From Pseudomonas sp. RIT-PI-AD (GTDB lineage Bacteria; Pseudomonadota; Gammaproteobacteria; Pseudomonadales; Pseudomonadaceae), in the NCBI RefSeq assembly GCF_025642785.1, contig NZ_JANZKU010000025.1:1-64000 (forward strand): a stretch of 64,000 nt of DNA. The letters run 5' to 3'. Of this stretch, positions 37,281 to 47,739 are shown piece after piece. The position numbers and the translations under genes were made by a program. Every line of letters begins with the position of its first letter. The first letter of the stretch is position 1. Below the pieces are notes generated by a model that did not search any database, was not told the origin of the DNA, and was given only the letters and a program-made list of their open reading frames with translations.

Positions 37281-37943
37281 TCAGTGCAGGCCCTGGATGT
37301 AGCTGGAGACCGCCTCGATATCCTTGTTGCTCAGCTTCGACGCGATGGTGCGCATGACCATGGAGTCGCCGTCGTTGACCCGATTGCCCTCGCGGAAATC
37401 GGTCAATTGCTTGGCCACGTAGGTCGCGTGCTGACCGCCCAACTGCGGGAAGCCGGCGGCTGCGTTGCCTGCGCCGTTGGGCGAGTGGCACCCGGTGCAG
37501 GCGGGCATGCCCTGCGCCAGCTTGCCGCCGCGGAACAGTTCCTCGCCGTGCTTCACCAGCTTGGGATCGGCCGCGCCGACGCCCATCTTCTGGCTGGAGA
37601 AATAGGCGACGATGTCCGCCAGGTCTTGATCGCTGAGGTTATCCAGCAGGCCGGTCATCTCCAGTACCTTGCGACCTTCGCCCGGCTTGGCGGTCGGCGC
37701 GTTGCCGGCCTTGATGTCCTTGAGCTGCTTGAGCAGGTAGCGCGGACCCTGGCCCGCCAGTTTCGGGAAGTTCGGCGCCGGGCTGTTGCCGTCCGGGCCA
37801 TGGCAGGCGCCGCACACGGCGGCCTTGCCCTGACCGGCGGCGGCATCGCCGACGATGGCGCCGTCCGCGGCGTTCGCCGAGCCGGCGATACCCAGACCGG
37901 AAATGCCCAGGCTCAACAGCAGACTCACGAGTAATTTGTTCAT
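37281..37943 (-). CDS. cc4: Cytochrome c4, di-haem
   Basis: A 220-residue periplasmic di-haem cytochrome carrying electrons to terminal oxidases. A signal peptide (MNKLLVSLLLSLGISGLGIAGSANA) precedes two c-type domains, each with CxxCH (CGACHGPDG near residue 42 and CTGCHSPNG near residue 145). Met ligands are available in the LEMTGLLDN and MVMRTIASKL regions. The order with dsbA and engB is the same as in P. aeruginosa. Confidence 0.95.
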   Translation of the reverse strand: MNKLLVSLLLSLGISGLGIAGSANAADGAIVGDAAAGQGKAAVCGACHGPDGNSPAPNFPKLAGQGPRYLLKQLKDIKAGNAPTAKPGEGRKVLEMTGLLDNLSDQDLADIVAYFSSQKMGVGAADPKLVKHGEELFRGGKLAQGMPACTGCHSPNGAGNAAAGFPQLGGQHATYVAKQLTDFREGNRVNDGDSMVMRTIASKLSNKDIEAVSSYIQGLH

Positions 37944-37992
37944 CAGCTAATCCAACTACGGCTAAGGGTGAATAGAGTTAGTACCGGGCACC

Positions 37993-38283
37993 TTATTTCG
38001 CCATCCAGCGGATGACTGCTTGGTAATCCTCGGCAGTGCAGTCCGTGCACATTCCACGCGGCGGCATCGCAGCGAGGCCATTGGTCACGCTCAGCACCAG
38101 GGCATCGAGTCCCTTGGGCATCCGCGCGCTCCAGGCGGCTTCGTCGCCTTTTCTCGGCGCAGTCGGCAACTGTCCGTCATGGCAGGCGCCGCAGGCCCGG
38201 TGGAAAACCGCTTCGGGATCCTGCGCAGCCGCCACGCCGTTAGCCAGCGCCGCACAACTCGCCGCGAGCAGCATTCTCTTCAT
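37993..38283 (-). CDS. Small mono-haem cytochrome c (c5 type)
   Basis: A 96-residue exported cytochrome: signal peptide [20 protein letters not shown], then [10 protein letters not shown] (haem-binding CxxCH) and a Met-containing C-terminal part ([23 protein letters not shown]). Two further cysteines (CTDC) are typical of the c5 group, where they form a disulfide. It is 49 bp upstream of cc4 on the same strand. The start at 38283 begins the signal peptide; longer frame upstream is not used. Confidence 0.9.
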   Translation of the reverse strand: MKRMLLAASCAALANGVAAAQDPEAVFHRACGACHDGQLPTAPRKGDEAAWSARMPKGLDALVLSVTNGLAAMPPRGMCTDCTAEDYQAVIRWMAK

Positions 38284-38465
38284 GTTCGATCCCGTCGGGT
38301 GGAAGCCTACCGCTTTCTGAACGCGCGGCCTGTCTATTTCGCTTCCGTGACGCACCCGATCCTGAGCATAAAGCGCACACTAAATCTGCGGCATTATATA
38401 CTGGCGCCGCTCAAACGGAAACGAAACCGCCCTCTGCGACACCGAGTCGCACCCGTGGACACCTC

Positions 38466-39122
38466 ATGTCAATCAAGAATCCGCTCCTCGGTCTGTGCCA
38501 GCAGGCCCGCTTTCTCATCAGTGCCGCCAAGGTCGATCAATGCCCGCCGGACGAAGGCCTGGAAGTCGCGTTCGCCGGCCGCTCCAACGCCGGCAAGTCC
38601 AGCGCGCTGAATACCCTGACCCACGCCAGCCTGGCACGAACCTCGAAGACCCCCGGGCGCACCCAACTGCTGAACTTCTTCGAGCTGGACGAGGATCGCC
38701 GGCTGGTCGACTTGCCCGGCTACGGCTATGCCAAGGTGCCGATTCCCCTCAAGCAGCATTGGCAGCACCATCTGGAAGCCTACCTGAGCAGCCGGCGTAG
38801 CCTGGCCGGGCTGATCCTGATGATGGACATCCGCCACCCGCTCACCGATTTCGATCGGCTGATGCTGGACTGGTCCGTCAGCAGCGGCATGCCCCTGCAT
38901 ATCCTGCTGACCAAGGCCGACAAGCTGGCCTTCGGCGCGGCGAAGAACGCGTTGCTGAAGGTGCGCCAGGACATCCGCAAGACCTGGGGCGAGGATGTCA
39001 GCATCCAATTGTTCTCCGCGCCCAAGCGCCAGGGCATCGAGGAAGCCCACGAGCTACTCGCCCACTGGCTGGGGCTGCTGGGCGACGAGGCCGAGCAGGA
39101 CGCGTCCGCCGAGAACGCCTGA
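38466..39122 (+). CDS. engB: EngB (YihA), ribosome-biogenesis GTPase
   Basis: A 218-residue essential GTPase needed for 50S subunit assembly. G motifs in order: G1 [13 protein letters not shown]2 [10 protein letters not shown]3 [13 protein letters not shown]4 LLTKADKL and G5 FSAPKRQG. The N-terminal helix region with [13 protein letters not shown] is usual for the family. It converges with polA, and the ErsA RNA gene lies between them, the same layout as yihA-spf-polA in E. coli. Confidence 0.96.
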   Translation: MSIKNPLLGLCQQARFLISAAKVDQCPPDEGLEVAFAGRSNAGKSSALNTLTHASLARTSKTPGRTQLLNFFELDEDRRLVDLPGYGYAKVPIPLKQHWQHHLEAYLSSRRSLAGLILMMDIRHPLTDFDRLMLDWSVSSGMPLHILLTKADKLAFGAAKNALLKVRQDIRKTWGEDVSIQLFSAPKRQGIEEAHELLAHWLGLLGDEAEQDASAENA

Positions 39123-39128
39123 AGGCGA

Positions 39129-39152
39129 GCCCGCGGGTACTTTTCCGCGGGC
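39129..39152. terminator. Stem-loop after engB
   Basis: A perfect 8-bp stem GCCCGCGG / CCGCGGGC with loop GTACTTTT, 6 bp after the engB stop and directly beyond the T run of ErsA. Reading rightward it is followed by A, not T, so it may mark the engB mRNA 3' end without being a canonical terminator. Confidence 0.4.
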
Positions 39153-39284
39153 AAAAAAAACCCCGAGCTTCGTATGGGGAGGGGGAAGTTCGGGGTTCAA
39201 GACTGAACCGCTAGGGCGGGGTTCAGATATCTGCCAACACTAAAACACAGCAAAAGGAGCATCGAAGGGCTTCACCAGCCATTC
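39153..39284 (-). ncRNA. ersA: ErsA small regulatory RNA
   Basis: A roughly 132-nt sRNA gene between engB and polA, on the polA strand. ErsA of P. aeruginosa (132 nt, positional counterpart of Spot 42) is known to be AlgU-dependent and to repress algC and other targets. Seen here: an AlgU-like promoter at 39291-39317, an internal hairpin with 7-bp arms (39203-39209 with 39220-39226), and a terminator stem (39185-39197 with 39159-39171, one mismatch) followed by eight T. The 13-nt terminator loop is C-rich (CCCCTCCCC core), suited to pairing with G-rich ribosome-binding regions. The start near 39284 is estimated from the promoter; the end is set by the T run. Confidence 0.87.
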
Positions 39285-39290
39285 CCGTTT

Positions 39291-39317
39291 TCTGACCGAA
39301 GGCTCAGGGAAAGGTTC
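39291..39317 (-). promoter_or_regulatory. AlgU (sigma-22)-like promoter of ersA
   Basis: On the minus strand GAACCT (39317-39312), exactly 16 bp, then TCAGA (39295-39291). Compared with GAACTT - 16/17 - TCTGA there is one mismatch in each box. It starts 41 bp beyond the polA stop codon and predicts a transcript of the known ErsA length. Confidence 0.8.
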
Positions 39318-39358
39318 AATTCTCCCCCGAACGCTCTTCGCCAGCGGCGCTCCCTCGA

Positions 39359-42103
39359 TCAATGCGCCTCGTCCCAGTTGTCGCCGACACCCGCTTCCAC
39401 CAGCAGCGGCACGTCGAGCTCGGCGGCGGCGCTCATCAGCGGCCGGACCTGGTCGCGGACCTGCTCGACCAGGTCCTCGCGGACTTCCAGCACCAGTTCG
39501 TCGTGTACTTGCAGGATCACCCGCGCGTCCAGGCCGGACGCCTCCAGCCAGCCGTCCACCGCCACCATGGCGCGCTTCATGATGTCCGCCGCGGTGCCCT
39601 GCATGGGCGCGTTGATCGCGGCGCGCTCCGCCGCCCGGCGGATGCCCTGGTTCTTCGAATGGATGTCCGGCAGGTACAGGCGGCGGCCGAACAGGGTTTC
39701 CACGTAACCCTGCTCCACCACCTGGGCGCGGGTGCGCTCCATGTAGGCCAGCACCCCCGGATAGCGCATGAAATAACGGTCAATGTAGGCCTGGGCCTCG
39801 CCACGGGCGACGTCGATCTGCTTGGCCAGGCCGAACGCGCTCATGCCGTAGATCAGGCCGAAGTTGATCGCCTTGGCGCGCCGGCGCTGTTCGTTGGACA
39901 CCTCGTCCAGGCCGACGCCCATCACCTCGGCGGCGGTGGCGCGGTGCACGTCCAGGTCGTTGCGGAAGGCGTGCAGCAAGCCTTCGTCCTGGGCCAGGTG
40001 GGCCATGATGCGCAGCTCGATCTGCGAATAGTCGGCGGCCAGCAGCTTGTAGCCGGCCGGCGCGACGAACGCCTGGCGGATACGCCGCCCCTCGGCGGTG
40101 CGGATCGGGATGTTCTGCAGGTTCGGGTCGGAGGAAGACAGCCGCCCGGTGGCGGTCACCGCCTGGTGATAGGAGGTATGGATGCGCCCGGTACGCGGGT
40201 TGATCTGCTGCGGCAGCTTGTCGGTGTAAGTGCTCTTCAGCTTGCTCAGCGAGCGGTACTGCATCAGTACCTTGGGCAGCGCGTAATCCTGGTCGGCCAG
40301 CTCCTGCAACACCGCCTCGGCGGTGGACGGCTGCCCGGACGCGGTCTTCGACACCACCGGCAAGCCCAGCTTGACGAACAGGATTTCGCCGAGCTGCTTG
40401 GGCGACCCCAGGTTGAATTCCTGGCCGGCCACCGCGTAGGCCTCCTGCTCCAGGGCGATCATCTTCTCGCCCAGCTCGCGGCTCTGCACGCCGAGCAGGT
40501 CCTTGTCCACCAGCGCGCCGTTGCGCTCGATCCGCGCCAGCGCAGGGACCAGCGGCATCTCGATGCCGCGGAACACCTCGGCCAGGGCCGGCAAGGCCTC
40601 CAGCTTGGGATAGAGCGCATGGTGCAGGCGCAGCGTGACGTCGGCGTCCTCGGCGGCGTAGGGCCCGGCCTGCTCGATGGCGATCTGGTCGAAGGTGAGC
40701 TGCTTGACGCCCTTGCCGGCGATGTCCTCGAAGCGAATGGTGCTGTGGCCGAGGTATTTCAGCGCCAGGCTGTCCATGTCGTGGCGCGTGGCGGTGGCGT
40801 CGAGCACGTAGGATTCGAGCATGGTGTCGAAGGCGATCCCGCGAATCTCGATGCCGTAGCGGGTCAGCACGTTCAGGTCGTACTTGCCGTGCTGCATGAT
40901 CTTCAGCTTGGCCGGGTCCTCCAGCAGCGGCTTCAGCGCCGCTAGCACCGCGTCCAGGGACAGCTGCGCGGGCGCGCCCATGTAGCTGTGGGCCAGGGGC
41001 ACGTAGGCGGCCTGGCCCTCCTCGACGGCGAAGGACAGCCCGACCAGCTCCGCCTGCTGGGCGTCGATGCTGGTGGTCTCGGTGTCGAAGGCGAAGCGCT
41101 CGGCGGCTTGCAGGCGCGCCAGCCAGGCGTCGAACTCGGCCTGTTCCAGAATGGTGGCGTAGTCGGTGTCGATCTGGGTGACCGCCTCGTCCTCGCTCAG
41201 CGGCAGGGGCGCGCCGGCGGCCTTGGCGTCGCGCAGCAGGTCGTCGAGCCAGGACTTGAATTCCAACTCGCGGTACAGGCTCATCAGCGCCTCGACGTGG
41301 GGCTCGCCGACCGTCAGTTCCTCGAAGGGAATGTCCAGCGGCACGTCCAGCTTGATGGTCGCCAACTGATAGGAGAGGTAGGCCTGCTCGCGGTGCTCGT
41401 CGAGCTTGACGGCGAGGGATTTGGCGCCGCGGATGGGCAGCGTGGCCACCTTGTCCAGGTTCGCGTAGAGCACGTCGAGGCCGCCGCCGATGCCGTTGAG
41501 CAGGCCGGCGGCGGTCTTCTCGCCGATGCCCGGCACGCCGGGGATGTTGTCGATCTTGTCGCCCATCAGGGCGAGAAAATCGATGATCAGCTCGGGACCG
41601 ACGCCGAACTTGGTGCGCACCCCTTCCACGTCCAGCACGCTGCCGCTCATGGTGTTGACCAGGGTGACGTAGGGGCAGACCAGCTGCGCCATGTCCTTGT
41701 CGCCGGTGGAGATCACCACCGGCCGCTGGGCGGCGGCGCAGGTCCGCGCGAGGGTGCCGATGACGTCGTCCGCCTCCACCCCGTCGACGTTCAGCAGCGG
41801 CAGGCCGAGGGCGCGGATGCAGGCGTGCAGCGGCTCCACCTGGCCGCGCAGGTCGTCGGGCATCGGCGGGCGCTGGGCCTTGTACTCGGCGAACAGCGTG
41901 TCGCGGAAGGTCGGGCCCTTGGCGTCGAAGACCACCGCGAAGAGGCTGTCCGGGTATTGCTTGCGCAGGCTGAGCAGCATGTTCAGCACGCCCTTCACCG
42001 CGCCGGTCGGCTTGCCGTGGGAGGTCATCAGCGGCGGCAGGGCGTGGAAGGCGCGGTACAGGTACGAGGAGCCGTCCACCAGGACGAGAGGGGCTTGGGA
42101 CAT
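39359..42103 (-). CDS. polA: DNA polymerase I
   Basis: A 914-residue repair and Okazaki-fragment polymerase. Domains: 5'-3' exonuclease (residues 1-~290, [36 protein letters not shown]), 3'-5' proofreading exonuclease (~320-510, [13 protein letters not shown]), and family A polymerase (motif [13 protein letters not shown], motif [14 protein letters not shown], motif [11 protein letters not shown]). All three active sites look intact. The start [13 protein letters not shown] at 42103 follows the conserved N-terminus; an ATG at 42112 (three residues longer) is closer to an AAGG site and is a real alternative. Confidence 0.96.
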   Translation of the reverse strand: MSQAPLVLVDGSSYLYRAFHALPPLMTSHGKPTGAVKGVLNMLLSLRKQYPDSLFAVVFDAKGPTFRDTLFAEYKAQRPPMPDDLRGQVEPLHACIRALGLPLLNVDGVEADDVIGTLARTCAAAQRPVVISTGDKDMAQLVCPYVTLVNTMSGSVLDVEGVRTKFGVGPELIIDFLALMGDKIDNIPGVPGIGEKTAAGLLNGIGGGLDVLYANLDKVATLPIRGAKSLAVKLDEHREQAYLSYQLATIKLDVPLDIPFEELTVGEPHVEALMSLYRELEFKSWLDDLLRDAKAAGAPLPLSEDEAVTQIDTDYATILEQAEFDAWLARLQAAERFAFDTETTSIDAQQAELVGLSFAVEEGQAAYVPLAHSYMGAPAQLSLDAVLAALKPLLEDPAKLKIMQHGKYDLNVLTRYGIEIRGIAFDTMLESYVLDATATRHDMDSLALKYLGHSTIRFEDIAGKGVKQLTFDQIAIEQAGPYAAEDADVTLRLHHALYPKLEALPALAEVFRGIEMPLVPALARIERNGALVDKDLLGVQSRELGEKMIALEQEAYAVAGQEFNLGSPKQLGEILFVKLGLPVVSKTASGQPSTAEAVLQELADQDYALPKVLMQYRSLSKLKSTYTDKLPQQINPRTGRIHTSYHQAVTATGRLSSSDPNLQNIPIRTAEGRRIRQAFVAPAGYKLLAADYSQIELRIMAHLAQDEGLLHAFRNDLDVHRATAAEVMGVGLDEVSNEQRRRAKAINFGLIYGMSAFGLAKQIDVARGEAQAYIDRYFMRYPGVLAYMERTRAQVVEQGYVETLFGRRLYLPDIHSKNQGIRRAAERAAINAPMQGTAADIMKRAMVAVDGWLEASGLDARVILQVHDELVLEVREDLVEQVRDQVRPLMSAAAELDVPLLVEAGVGDNWDEAH

Positions 42104-42274
42104 GCGCGGCATCAACCTTTTCCGGGGCCGGGACGCGGATTCCCGGCGACAGTGAATGCGACCGTCTCGGCCTGGGCGCGGTTCGCGCGATGCGTCGGCT
42201 CCCGGCGAAAGGGCAATTTCGCCGGGGCCTCGCTAGAATGGCCGGACCATCGACGAGAAAGGGACAAGGTTACC

Positions 42275-42559
42275 ATGGGTACGCTCAATCGCTGGGGCCT
42301 GGCCGCCCTGCTGGCATTCGCCCCCCTCGCGGCGCTCGCCGCGGACGATCCGGTCAGCGCCGAACCCGACGTGACCATCCGTCAGGACGGCGACAAGACC
42401 ATCCAGGAATACCGGGTCAACGGCTTCCTCTACGCGGTGAAGATCACCCCGAAGCACGGCAAGCCGTACTTCCTGGTGCGCGCCGACGGCGACAGCAACT
42501 TCATCCGTTCGGACAACCCGGACATGCTCATCCCGCAGTGGGAAATCTTCAGCTGGTAA
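42275..42559 (+). CDS. DUF2782 exported protein
   Basis: A 94-residue protein with a signal peptide (MGTLNRWGLAALLAFAPLAALA) and a small conserved domain: DVTIRQDGDKTIQEYRVNGFLYAVKITPKHGKPYFLV, ending PDMLIPQWEIFSW. This is the DUF2782 family, found between polA and thrB in pseudomonads; function unknown. It is 34 bp upstream of thrB on the same strand and probably co-transcribed. Confidence 0.9.
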   Translation: MGTLNRWGLAALLAFAPLAALAADDPVSAEPDVTIRQDGDKTIQEYRVNGFLYAVKITPKHGKPYFLVRADGDSNFIRSDNPDMLIPQWEIFSW

Positions 42560-42593
42560 GCGCCGCCGCCGGGCCGCGCCGTTAAGGACGCTT

Positions 42594-43544
42594 ATGTCGG
42601 TCTTCACCCCCCTCGAACGCGAACCCCTGGAAGCTTTCCTCGCCCCCTACGGGCTGGGCCGCCTGGTGCATTTCCAGGGCATCGCCGAGGGTTCCGAGAA
42701 CAGTAATTTCTTCGTCAGCCTGGAGCGCGGCGAATTCGTCCTGACCCTGGTGGAACGTGGCCCCAGCGGCGACCTGCCGTTCTTCATCGAGCTGCTCGAC
42801 GTGCTCCACGCGGCCGGCCTGCCGGTGCCCTACGCTCTGCGCAGCGACGCCGGCGAGGCCCTGCGCGAGCTGGCCGGCAAGCCGGCGCTGCTGCAGCCGC
42901 GCCTGCCGGGGCGGCATGTGCATGCGCCCAATGCCCACCATTGCGCGGAGGTCGGCGACCTGCTGGCGCGCCTGCACCTGGCCACCCGCGGGCAGATCCT
43001 CGAACGCCCGAGCGACCGCGGCCTGGACTGGATGCTCGCCGAAGGGCCGGCCCGGGCGGCGCGCCTGGACGCGACGACGCGGCCCCTGCTGGAGGCGGCC
43101 CTGGCGGAAATCGCCGCCCTCGGCGAGCGGGTCCGCGGCCTGCCGCGGGCCAACCTGCACGCCGACCTGTTCCGCGACAACGTGCTGTTCGACGGCGCGC
43201 ACCTGGCCGGGTTGATCGACTTCTACAACGCCTGCTCGGGGCCGATGCTCTACGACCTGGCGATCTGCCTGAACGATTGGTGCTCCGCCGCCGACGGCCG
43301 CCTGGAGCCGGCCCATGCCCACGCGCTGCTCGGCGCCTACGCCGCGCGCCGGCCGTTCGGCGCCGCCGAGGCGGAGCTGTGGCCGGCGCTGCTGCGCATC
43401 GCCTGCGTGCGCTTCTGGCTGTCGCGGCAGATCGCCGCCGACGCCTTCGCCGGCCAGGACGTGCTGATCCACGACCCGGACGAGTTCCTGCGCCGCCTGG
43501 CCCAACGGCAACGGGTGGAGATCCCGCTGCCCTTCGCCCTGTGA
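42594..43544 (+). CDS. thrB: Homoserine kinase ThrB (APH-type)
   Basis: A 316-residue kinase that phosphorylates L-homoserine in threonine synthesis. It belongs to the aminoglycoside-phosphotransferase fold used by Pseudomonas, not the GHMP type of E. coli. Visible: an N-terminal lobe (GSENSNFFVSLERGEFVLTLVE), the catalytic loop NLHADLFRDNVLFD with the active Asp, and the metal-binding LIDFYNACSGP. Length matches the family (316). Confidence 0.94.
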   Translation: MSVFTPLEREPLEAFLAPYGLGRLVHFQGIAEGSENSNFFVSLERGEFVLTLVERGPSGDLPFFIELLDVLHAAGLPVPYALRSDAGEALRELAGKPALLQPRLPGRHVHAPNAHHCAEVGDLLARLHLATRGQILERPSDRGLDWMLAEGPARAARLDATTRPLLEAALAEIAALGERVRGLPRANLHADLFRDNVLFDGAHLAGLIDFYNACSGPMLYDLAICLNDWCSAADGRLEPAHAHALLGAYAARRPFGAAEAELWPALLRIACVRFWLSRQIAADAFAGQDVLIHDPDEFLRRLAQRQRVEIPLPFAL

Positions 43545-43590
43545 CGCCACCCGACGGCGGCGCCCGCCCGCGACGGACGCGCGGCGCGAC

Positions 43591-45126
43591 TCAGTCGGCG
43601 AAGCTCGGCAACAGCCCGGCGGGCACGAAGTCGTTGTAGCGGCCGTCGACGATCAGCCGCTGGGCGGCGGCGATGTCCGGGGCGAAATAGCGGTCCTGCT
43701 CGTAGAAGGCGACCTCCTCGCGCAGGCGCCCGATGGCCTCCTCCAGCCGCGCCGAACTGCGCAGCGGGCGGCGGAACTCCACGCCCTGGGCGGCGGCAAG
43801 CAGTTCCACGGCGAGAATCCCCGAGGTGTTCTCGCACATGTCCAGCAAGCGTCGGCCGGCGAAGGCAGCCATCGACACGTGGTCCTCCTGGTTCGCCGAG
43901 GTGGGCAGGCTGTCCACCGAGGCCGGATGGGCCAGGCTCTTGTTCTCGCTGGCCAGGGCGGCGGCGGTGACTTGGGCGATCATGAAGCCAGAATTGACCC
44001 CGCCGTTCTTCACCAGGAAAGGCGGCAGGCCGCTCAGGCTGGAGTCGATCAGCAACGCCATGCGCCGTTCCGACAGCGCGCCGATCTCGGCGATGGCCAG
44101 GGCCAGGTTGTCGGCGGCGAAGGCCACCGGTTCGGCGTGGAAATTGCCGCCGGAGAGGATTTCGCCGTCCTCGGGGAATACCAGCGGGTTGTCCGACACC
44201 GCGTTGGCCTCGATTTCCAGCACCCGCGCGGCATGGCGCAGCTGGTCGAGGCAGGCGCCCATCACCTGGGGCTGGCAGCGCAGCGAATAGGGGTCCTGGA
44301 CCTTGGCGCAATCGCTGTGGCTGTCCTCGATCTCGCTGCGGTCGAGCAGTTGCCGGTAGACCGCCGCCACCTCGATCTGCCCCGGCTGGCCGCGCACCGC
44401 GTGGATGCGTGCGTCGAAGGGCCGCCGGCTGCCCTTGGCCGCCTCCACTGCCAGCGAGCCCGAGACCAGCGCCGCGGCGAACAGGTCCTCGGCGCCGAAC
44501 AGGCCGCGCAAGGCGAAGGCCGCGCTGGCCTGGGTGCCGTTGAGCAGCGCCAGGCCCTCCTTGGGTGCCAAGGTCAGCGGGCGCAGGCCGGCGATCGCCA
44601 GGCCTTCGGCGGCCGGCAGGCGACGGCCCTGGTGCAGCACCTCGCCTTCGCCGAGCAGCACCGCGCTCATGTGCGCCAGGGGCGCGAGGTCGCCGCTGGC
44701 GCCCACCGAGCCCTTTACCGGTACGCAGGGATAGACCTCGGTCTCCAGCAGGCGGATCAGCGCGTCAAGCACGACCTGGCGGATGCCGGAATAGCCGCGG
44801 GCCAGGGAGTTGATCTTCAGCACCATCATCAGGCGCACCGTCGCCTCGTCCATCGGCGCGCCGATGCCGGCGGCATGGGACAGCACGATGGAGCGTTGCA
44901 GGGTCTCCAGGTCGGCGGTGTCGATGCGGGTGTTGGCCAGCAGGCCGAAACCGGTGTTGATGCCGTAGATCACCCGGCCCTGGCCGAGCAGCTCGGTGAC
45001 GGTGGCGGCCGAGGCGGCGATCACCGCGTGGGCCTCGTCGGCGAGGCGCAGGCGCACCGGCTCGCGGGCCACCCGGCGCAGGTCGGCGAGGCCGAGATGG
45101 CCGGGGCGCAGGTTCAGTCGGTACAT
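43591..45126 (-). CDS. hutH: Histidine ammonia-lyase HutH
   Basis: A 511-residue enzyme converting histidine to urocanate and ammonia, the first step of histidine use. The self-made MIO cofactor triad Ala-Ser-Gly is at 143-145 ([14 protein letters not shown]). Tyr of INTGFG near residue 54 and the QDxYSLRCxPQ-type motif ([15 protein letters not shown]) are intact. Last gene of the hutIGUH operon; its start is one base past the hutU stop codon region, so translation is probably coupled. Confidence 0.96.
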   Translation of the reverse strand: MYRLNLRPGHLGLADLRRVAREPVRLRLADEAHAVIAASAATVTELLGQGRVIYGINTGFGLLANTRIDTADLETLQRSIVLSHAAGIGAPMDEATVRLMMVLKINSLARGYSGIRQVVLDALIRLLETEVYPCVPVKGSVGASGDLAPLAHMSAVLLGEGEVLHQGRRLPAAEGLAIAGLRPLTLAPKEGLALLNGTQASAAFALRGLFGAEDLFAAALVSGSLAVEAAKGSRRPFDARIHAVRGQPGQIEVAAVYRQLLDRSEIEDSHSDCAKVQDPYSLRCQPQVMGACLDQLRHAARVLEIEANAVSDNPLVFPEDGEILSGGNFHAEPVAFAADNLALAIAEIGALSERRMALLIDSSLSGLPPFLVKNGGVNSGFMIAQVTAAALASENKSLAHPASVDSLPTSANQEDHVSMAAFAGRRLLDMCENTSGILAVELLAAAQGVEFRRPLRSSARLEEAIGRLREEVAFYEQDRYFAPDIAAAQRLIVDGRYNDFVPAGLLPSFAD

Positions 45127-45127
45127 C

Positions 45128-46807
45128 TCAGCACTCCTTGGCGAGCATGGGCAGGTCCAGGCCTTGTTCACGGGCGCAGCGTCGCGCGCTGTCGTAGCCG
45201 GCATCGGCATGGCGCATCACGCCACTCGCCGGGTCATTGCGCAATACCCGCGCCAGGCGTCGGGCGGCGGCTTCGCTGCCATCGGCGACGATGACCATCC
45301 CGGCGTGCTGGGAAAAGCCCATGCCGACGCCGCCGCCGTGGTGCAGCGACACCCAGGTGGCGCCGCCGGCGGTGCTCAGCAGGGCGTTGAGCAGCGGCCA
45401 GTCGGACACCGCGTCGGAGCCGTCGCGCATCGCCTCGGTCTCGCGGTTGGGGCTGGCCACCGAGCCGGAGTCGAGGTGGTCGCGGCCGATCACGATGGGC
45501 GCCTTCAACTCGCCGCGGGCGACCATCTCGTTGAACGCCAGGCCGAGGCGCGCGCGGTCCTTCAGGCCGACCCAGCAGATCCGCGCCGGCAGGCCCTGGA
45601 AGGCGATCCGCTCGCGGGCCATGTCCAGCCAGTTGTGCAGGTGCGGGTCGTCGGGGATCAGCTCCTTGACCTTGGCGTCGGTGCGGTAGATGTCCTCGGG
45701 ATCGCCGGACAGCGCCACCCAGCGGAAGGGCCCGATGCCCTCGCAGAACAGCGGACGGATGTAGGCCGGGACGAAGCCGGGGAAGTCGAAGGCGTTGGCC
45801 ACGCCTTCCTCCAGGGCCACCTGGCGAATGTTGTTGCCGTAGTCGAGCACCGCCGCGCCGCGCGCCTGGAACGCCAGCATGGCGCGCACCTGTACGGCCA
45901 TCGAGCGTTTCGCCGCGGCCACCACCGCCTGCGGGTCGGCGCTGCGCTGCTCGCGCCAGCGCGGCAGGTCCCAGCCCTGGGGCAGGTAGCCGTTGAGCGG
46001 ATCGTGGGCGGAGGTCTGGTCGGTGACGCAATCGGGGATCACCTCACGCGCCACCAGCGCCGGGTAGACGTCGGCGGCGTTGCCCAGCAGGCCGACGGAA
46101 ATCGCCCGGCCCTCGGCCATGGCGGCGCGGATCAGCGCCAGCGCCTCGTCGAGGTCGGCGGCCTTGTGGTCCAGGTAGCGGGTGCGCAGGCGGAAGTCGA
46201 TCCGCGACTCGTCGCACTCCACCGCGAGCATGCAGAAACCGGCGAGGGTCGCCGCCAGCGGCTGCGCGCCGCCCATGCCGCCGAGGCCGCCGGTGAGAAT
46301 CCAGCGGCCCTTGGGGTCGCCGCCGAAATGCCGGTCGGCCACCGCGAAGAAGGTCTCGTAGGTGCCCTGGACGATGCCCTGGGAGCCGATGTAGATCCAG
46401 CTGCCGGCGGTCATCTGGCCGTACATCATCAGGCCCTTGCGATCCAGTTCGTGGAAGTGCTCCCAGGTCGCCCAATGGGGCACCAGGTTGGAGTTGGCGA
46501 GCAACACCCGCGGCGCGTCGGCGTGGGTCTGGAACACCCCCACCGGCTTGCCGGACTGGATCAGCAGGGTCTGGTCGTCCTCCAGCCGGGTCAGGGTCTC
46601 GAGGATGGTCTCCAGGCAGGCCCAGTCGCGGGCGGCGCGGCCGATGCCGCCATACACCACCAGTTCCTCCGGGTGCTCGGCCACCGCCGGGTCGAGGTTG
46701 TTCTGCAACAGGCGGTAGGCGGCCTCGGTCAGCCAGCTCTTGCAGTGCAGGGTGGTGCCGTGGGGCGCGCGCAGGCTGCGCGCGGCGGGGTGGTGGGCGT
46801 GGTCCAT
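45128..46807 (-). CDS. hutU: Urocanate hydratase HutU
   Basis: A 559-residue NAD-dependent urocanase that hydrates urocanate to imidazolonepropionate, the second step of the pathway. NAD-site features [14 protein letters not shown] and the conserved Cys in [16 protein letters not shown] are present, as are [16 protein letters not shown] and [15 protein letters not shown]. Length is standard (about 557). The ATG at 46807 follows the hutG stop by 11 bp; open frame upstream runs into hutG and is not used. Confidence 0.96.
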   Translation of the reverse strand: MDHAHHPAARSLRAPHGTTLHCKSWLTEAAYRLLQNNLDPAVAEHPEELVVYGGIGRAARDWACLETILETLTRLEDDQTLLIQSGKPVGVFQTHADAPRVLLANSNLVPHWATWEHFHELDRKGLMMYGQMTAGSWIYIGSQGIVQGTYETFFAVADRHFGGDPKGRWILTGGLGGMGGAQPLAATLAGFCMLAVECDESRIDFRLRTRYLDHKAADLDEALALIRAAMAEGRAISVGLLGNAADVYPALVAREVIPDCVTDQTSAHDPLNGYLPQGWDLPRWREQRSADPQAVVAAAKRSMAVQVRAMLAFQARGAAVLDYGNNIRQVALEEGVANAFDFPGFVPAYIRPLFCEGIGPFRWVALSGDPEDIYRTDAKVKELIPDDPHLHNWLDMARERIAFQGLPARICWVGLKDRARLGLAFNEMVARGELKAPIVIGRDHLDSGSVASPNRETEAMRDGSDAVSDWPLLNALLSTAGGATWVSLHHGGGVGMGFSQHAGMVIVADGSEAAARRLARVLRNDPASGVMRHADAGYDSARRCAREQGLDLPMLAKEC

Positions 46808-46818
46808 GGGATCTCCGG

Positions 46819-47739
46819 TCAGCGCGCGAGGCGCCACAGCAGGCGGGCAGCGCTGCGCGCACCCTGGTTGTCGATGTCGAAACGCGGGTTGAACTCGACC
46901 ACTTCGGCCAGGGCCAGGCGGCCGCTGGCCTTGACCCGGTCGAGGATCGCCTCCAGATGCTCCAGGGCCACGCCGCGGGCGGCCGGTGCGCTGACCGCCG
47001 GCATCACTGCGGCGGGCAGCACGTCGAGGTCGATGGACAGTTGCACGGCGTCGACCCCGGCGCAGAAAGCCTCGACCCGTTCCAGCAGCGCCGGCAGGCG
47101 CGCGGCGTCGATGTCCTCGTCGAGGCACCAGCCGGCGCCGAGGGCCTCGGCCCGATCGAACAGCGCGGCGCTGTTGGCGGGTTCGGCGATGCCCAGGCAG
47201 AGGTAGCGGAAGGCTTGCCCCCGGGCGTGCTGCCAGTCGGCGATCTGCGCGAAGGGCGTGCCGGAGCTGGGCCGCTCGGCGTGGCGCAGGTCGAAATGCG
47301 CATCCAGGTTGAGCACGCCGATGCGCGCCTGCGGGCGGCCCCGGACCAGTCCCTGGAAACTGCCCCAGGCGGTCTCGTGGCCGCCGCCCAGCAACAGCGG
47401 CAGGTGGCCCTCGTCGAGCAAGCCGGCGACCCGCGCGGCCAGTTCCGCCTGGGCGGCTTCCAGATCCTCCCCCGGGCACGACACGTCGCCGGCGTCATAG
47501 ACCGCGCGGCGGCCGTGCCAGGCCAGATTGGCCAGGGCCTGGCGCAGGACGCGCGGGCCGGCGGCGGCGCCGATGCGCCCCTGGTTGCGTCGCACCCCTT
47601 CGTCGCAGGCGAACCCCAGCAAGGCCACGCCGGGCTGGGCCGCGGGAGCGTGGGCACGCACGCACTGGTGCCAGCGCAGCGCCCGCTCGCCCTCGGCGGC
47701 ATCGATGCGGCCCTGCCAGACGCTCATGTCCGGGCTCAT
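46819..47739 (-). CDS. hutG: Formimidoylglutamase HutG (arginase family)
   Basis: A 306-residue manganese enzyme splitting N-formimino-glutamate into glutamate and formamide. The arginase-fold Mn ligands are present: [18 protein letters not shown] and SIDLDVLPA. This gives the four-enzyme Hut route; no HutF deiminase or formylglutamate hydrolase is in the window. The ATG at 47739 overlaps the hutI stop by 4 bp; a second ATG at 47727 is possible. Confidence 0.93.
   Translation of the reverse strand: MSPDMSVWQGRIDAAEGERALRWHQCVRAHAPAAQPGVALLGFACDEGVRRNQGRIGAAAGPRVLRQALANLAWHGRRAVYDAGDVSCPGEDLEAAQAELAARVAGLLDEGHLPLLLGGGHETAWGSFQGLVRGRPQARIGVLNLDAHFDLRHAERPSSGTPFAQIADWQHARGQAFRYLCLGIAEPANSAALFDRAEALGAGWCLDEDIDAARLPALLERVEAFCAGVDAVQLSIDLDVLPAAVMPAVSAPAARGVALEHLEAILDRVKASGRLALAEVVEFNPRFDIDNQGARSAARLLWRLAR

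Noticed and set aside
38397-38402. TATACT as a -10 box for engB
   Set aside because: The region 16-18 bp upstream has no -35 likeness; evidence too thin to list as a promoter.
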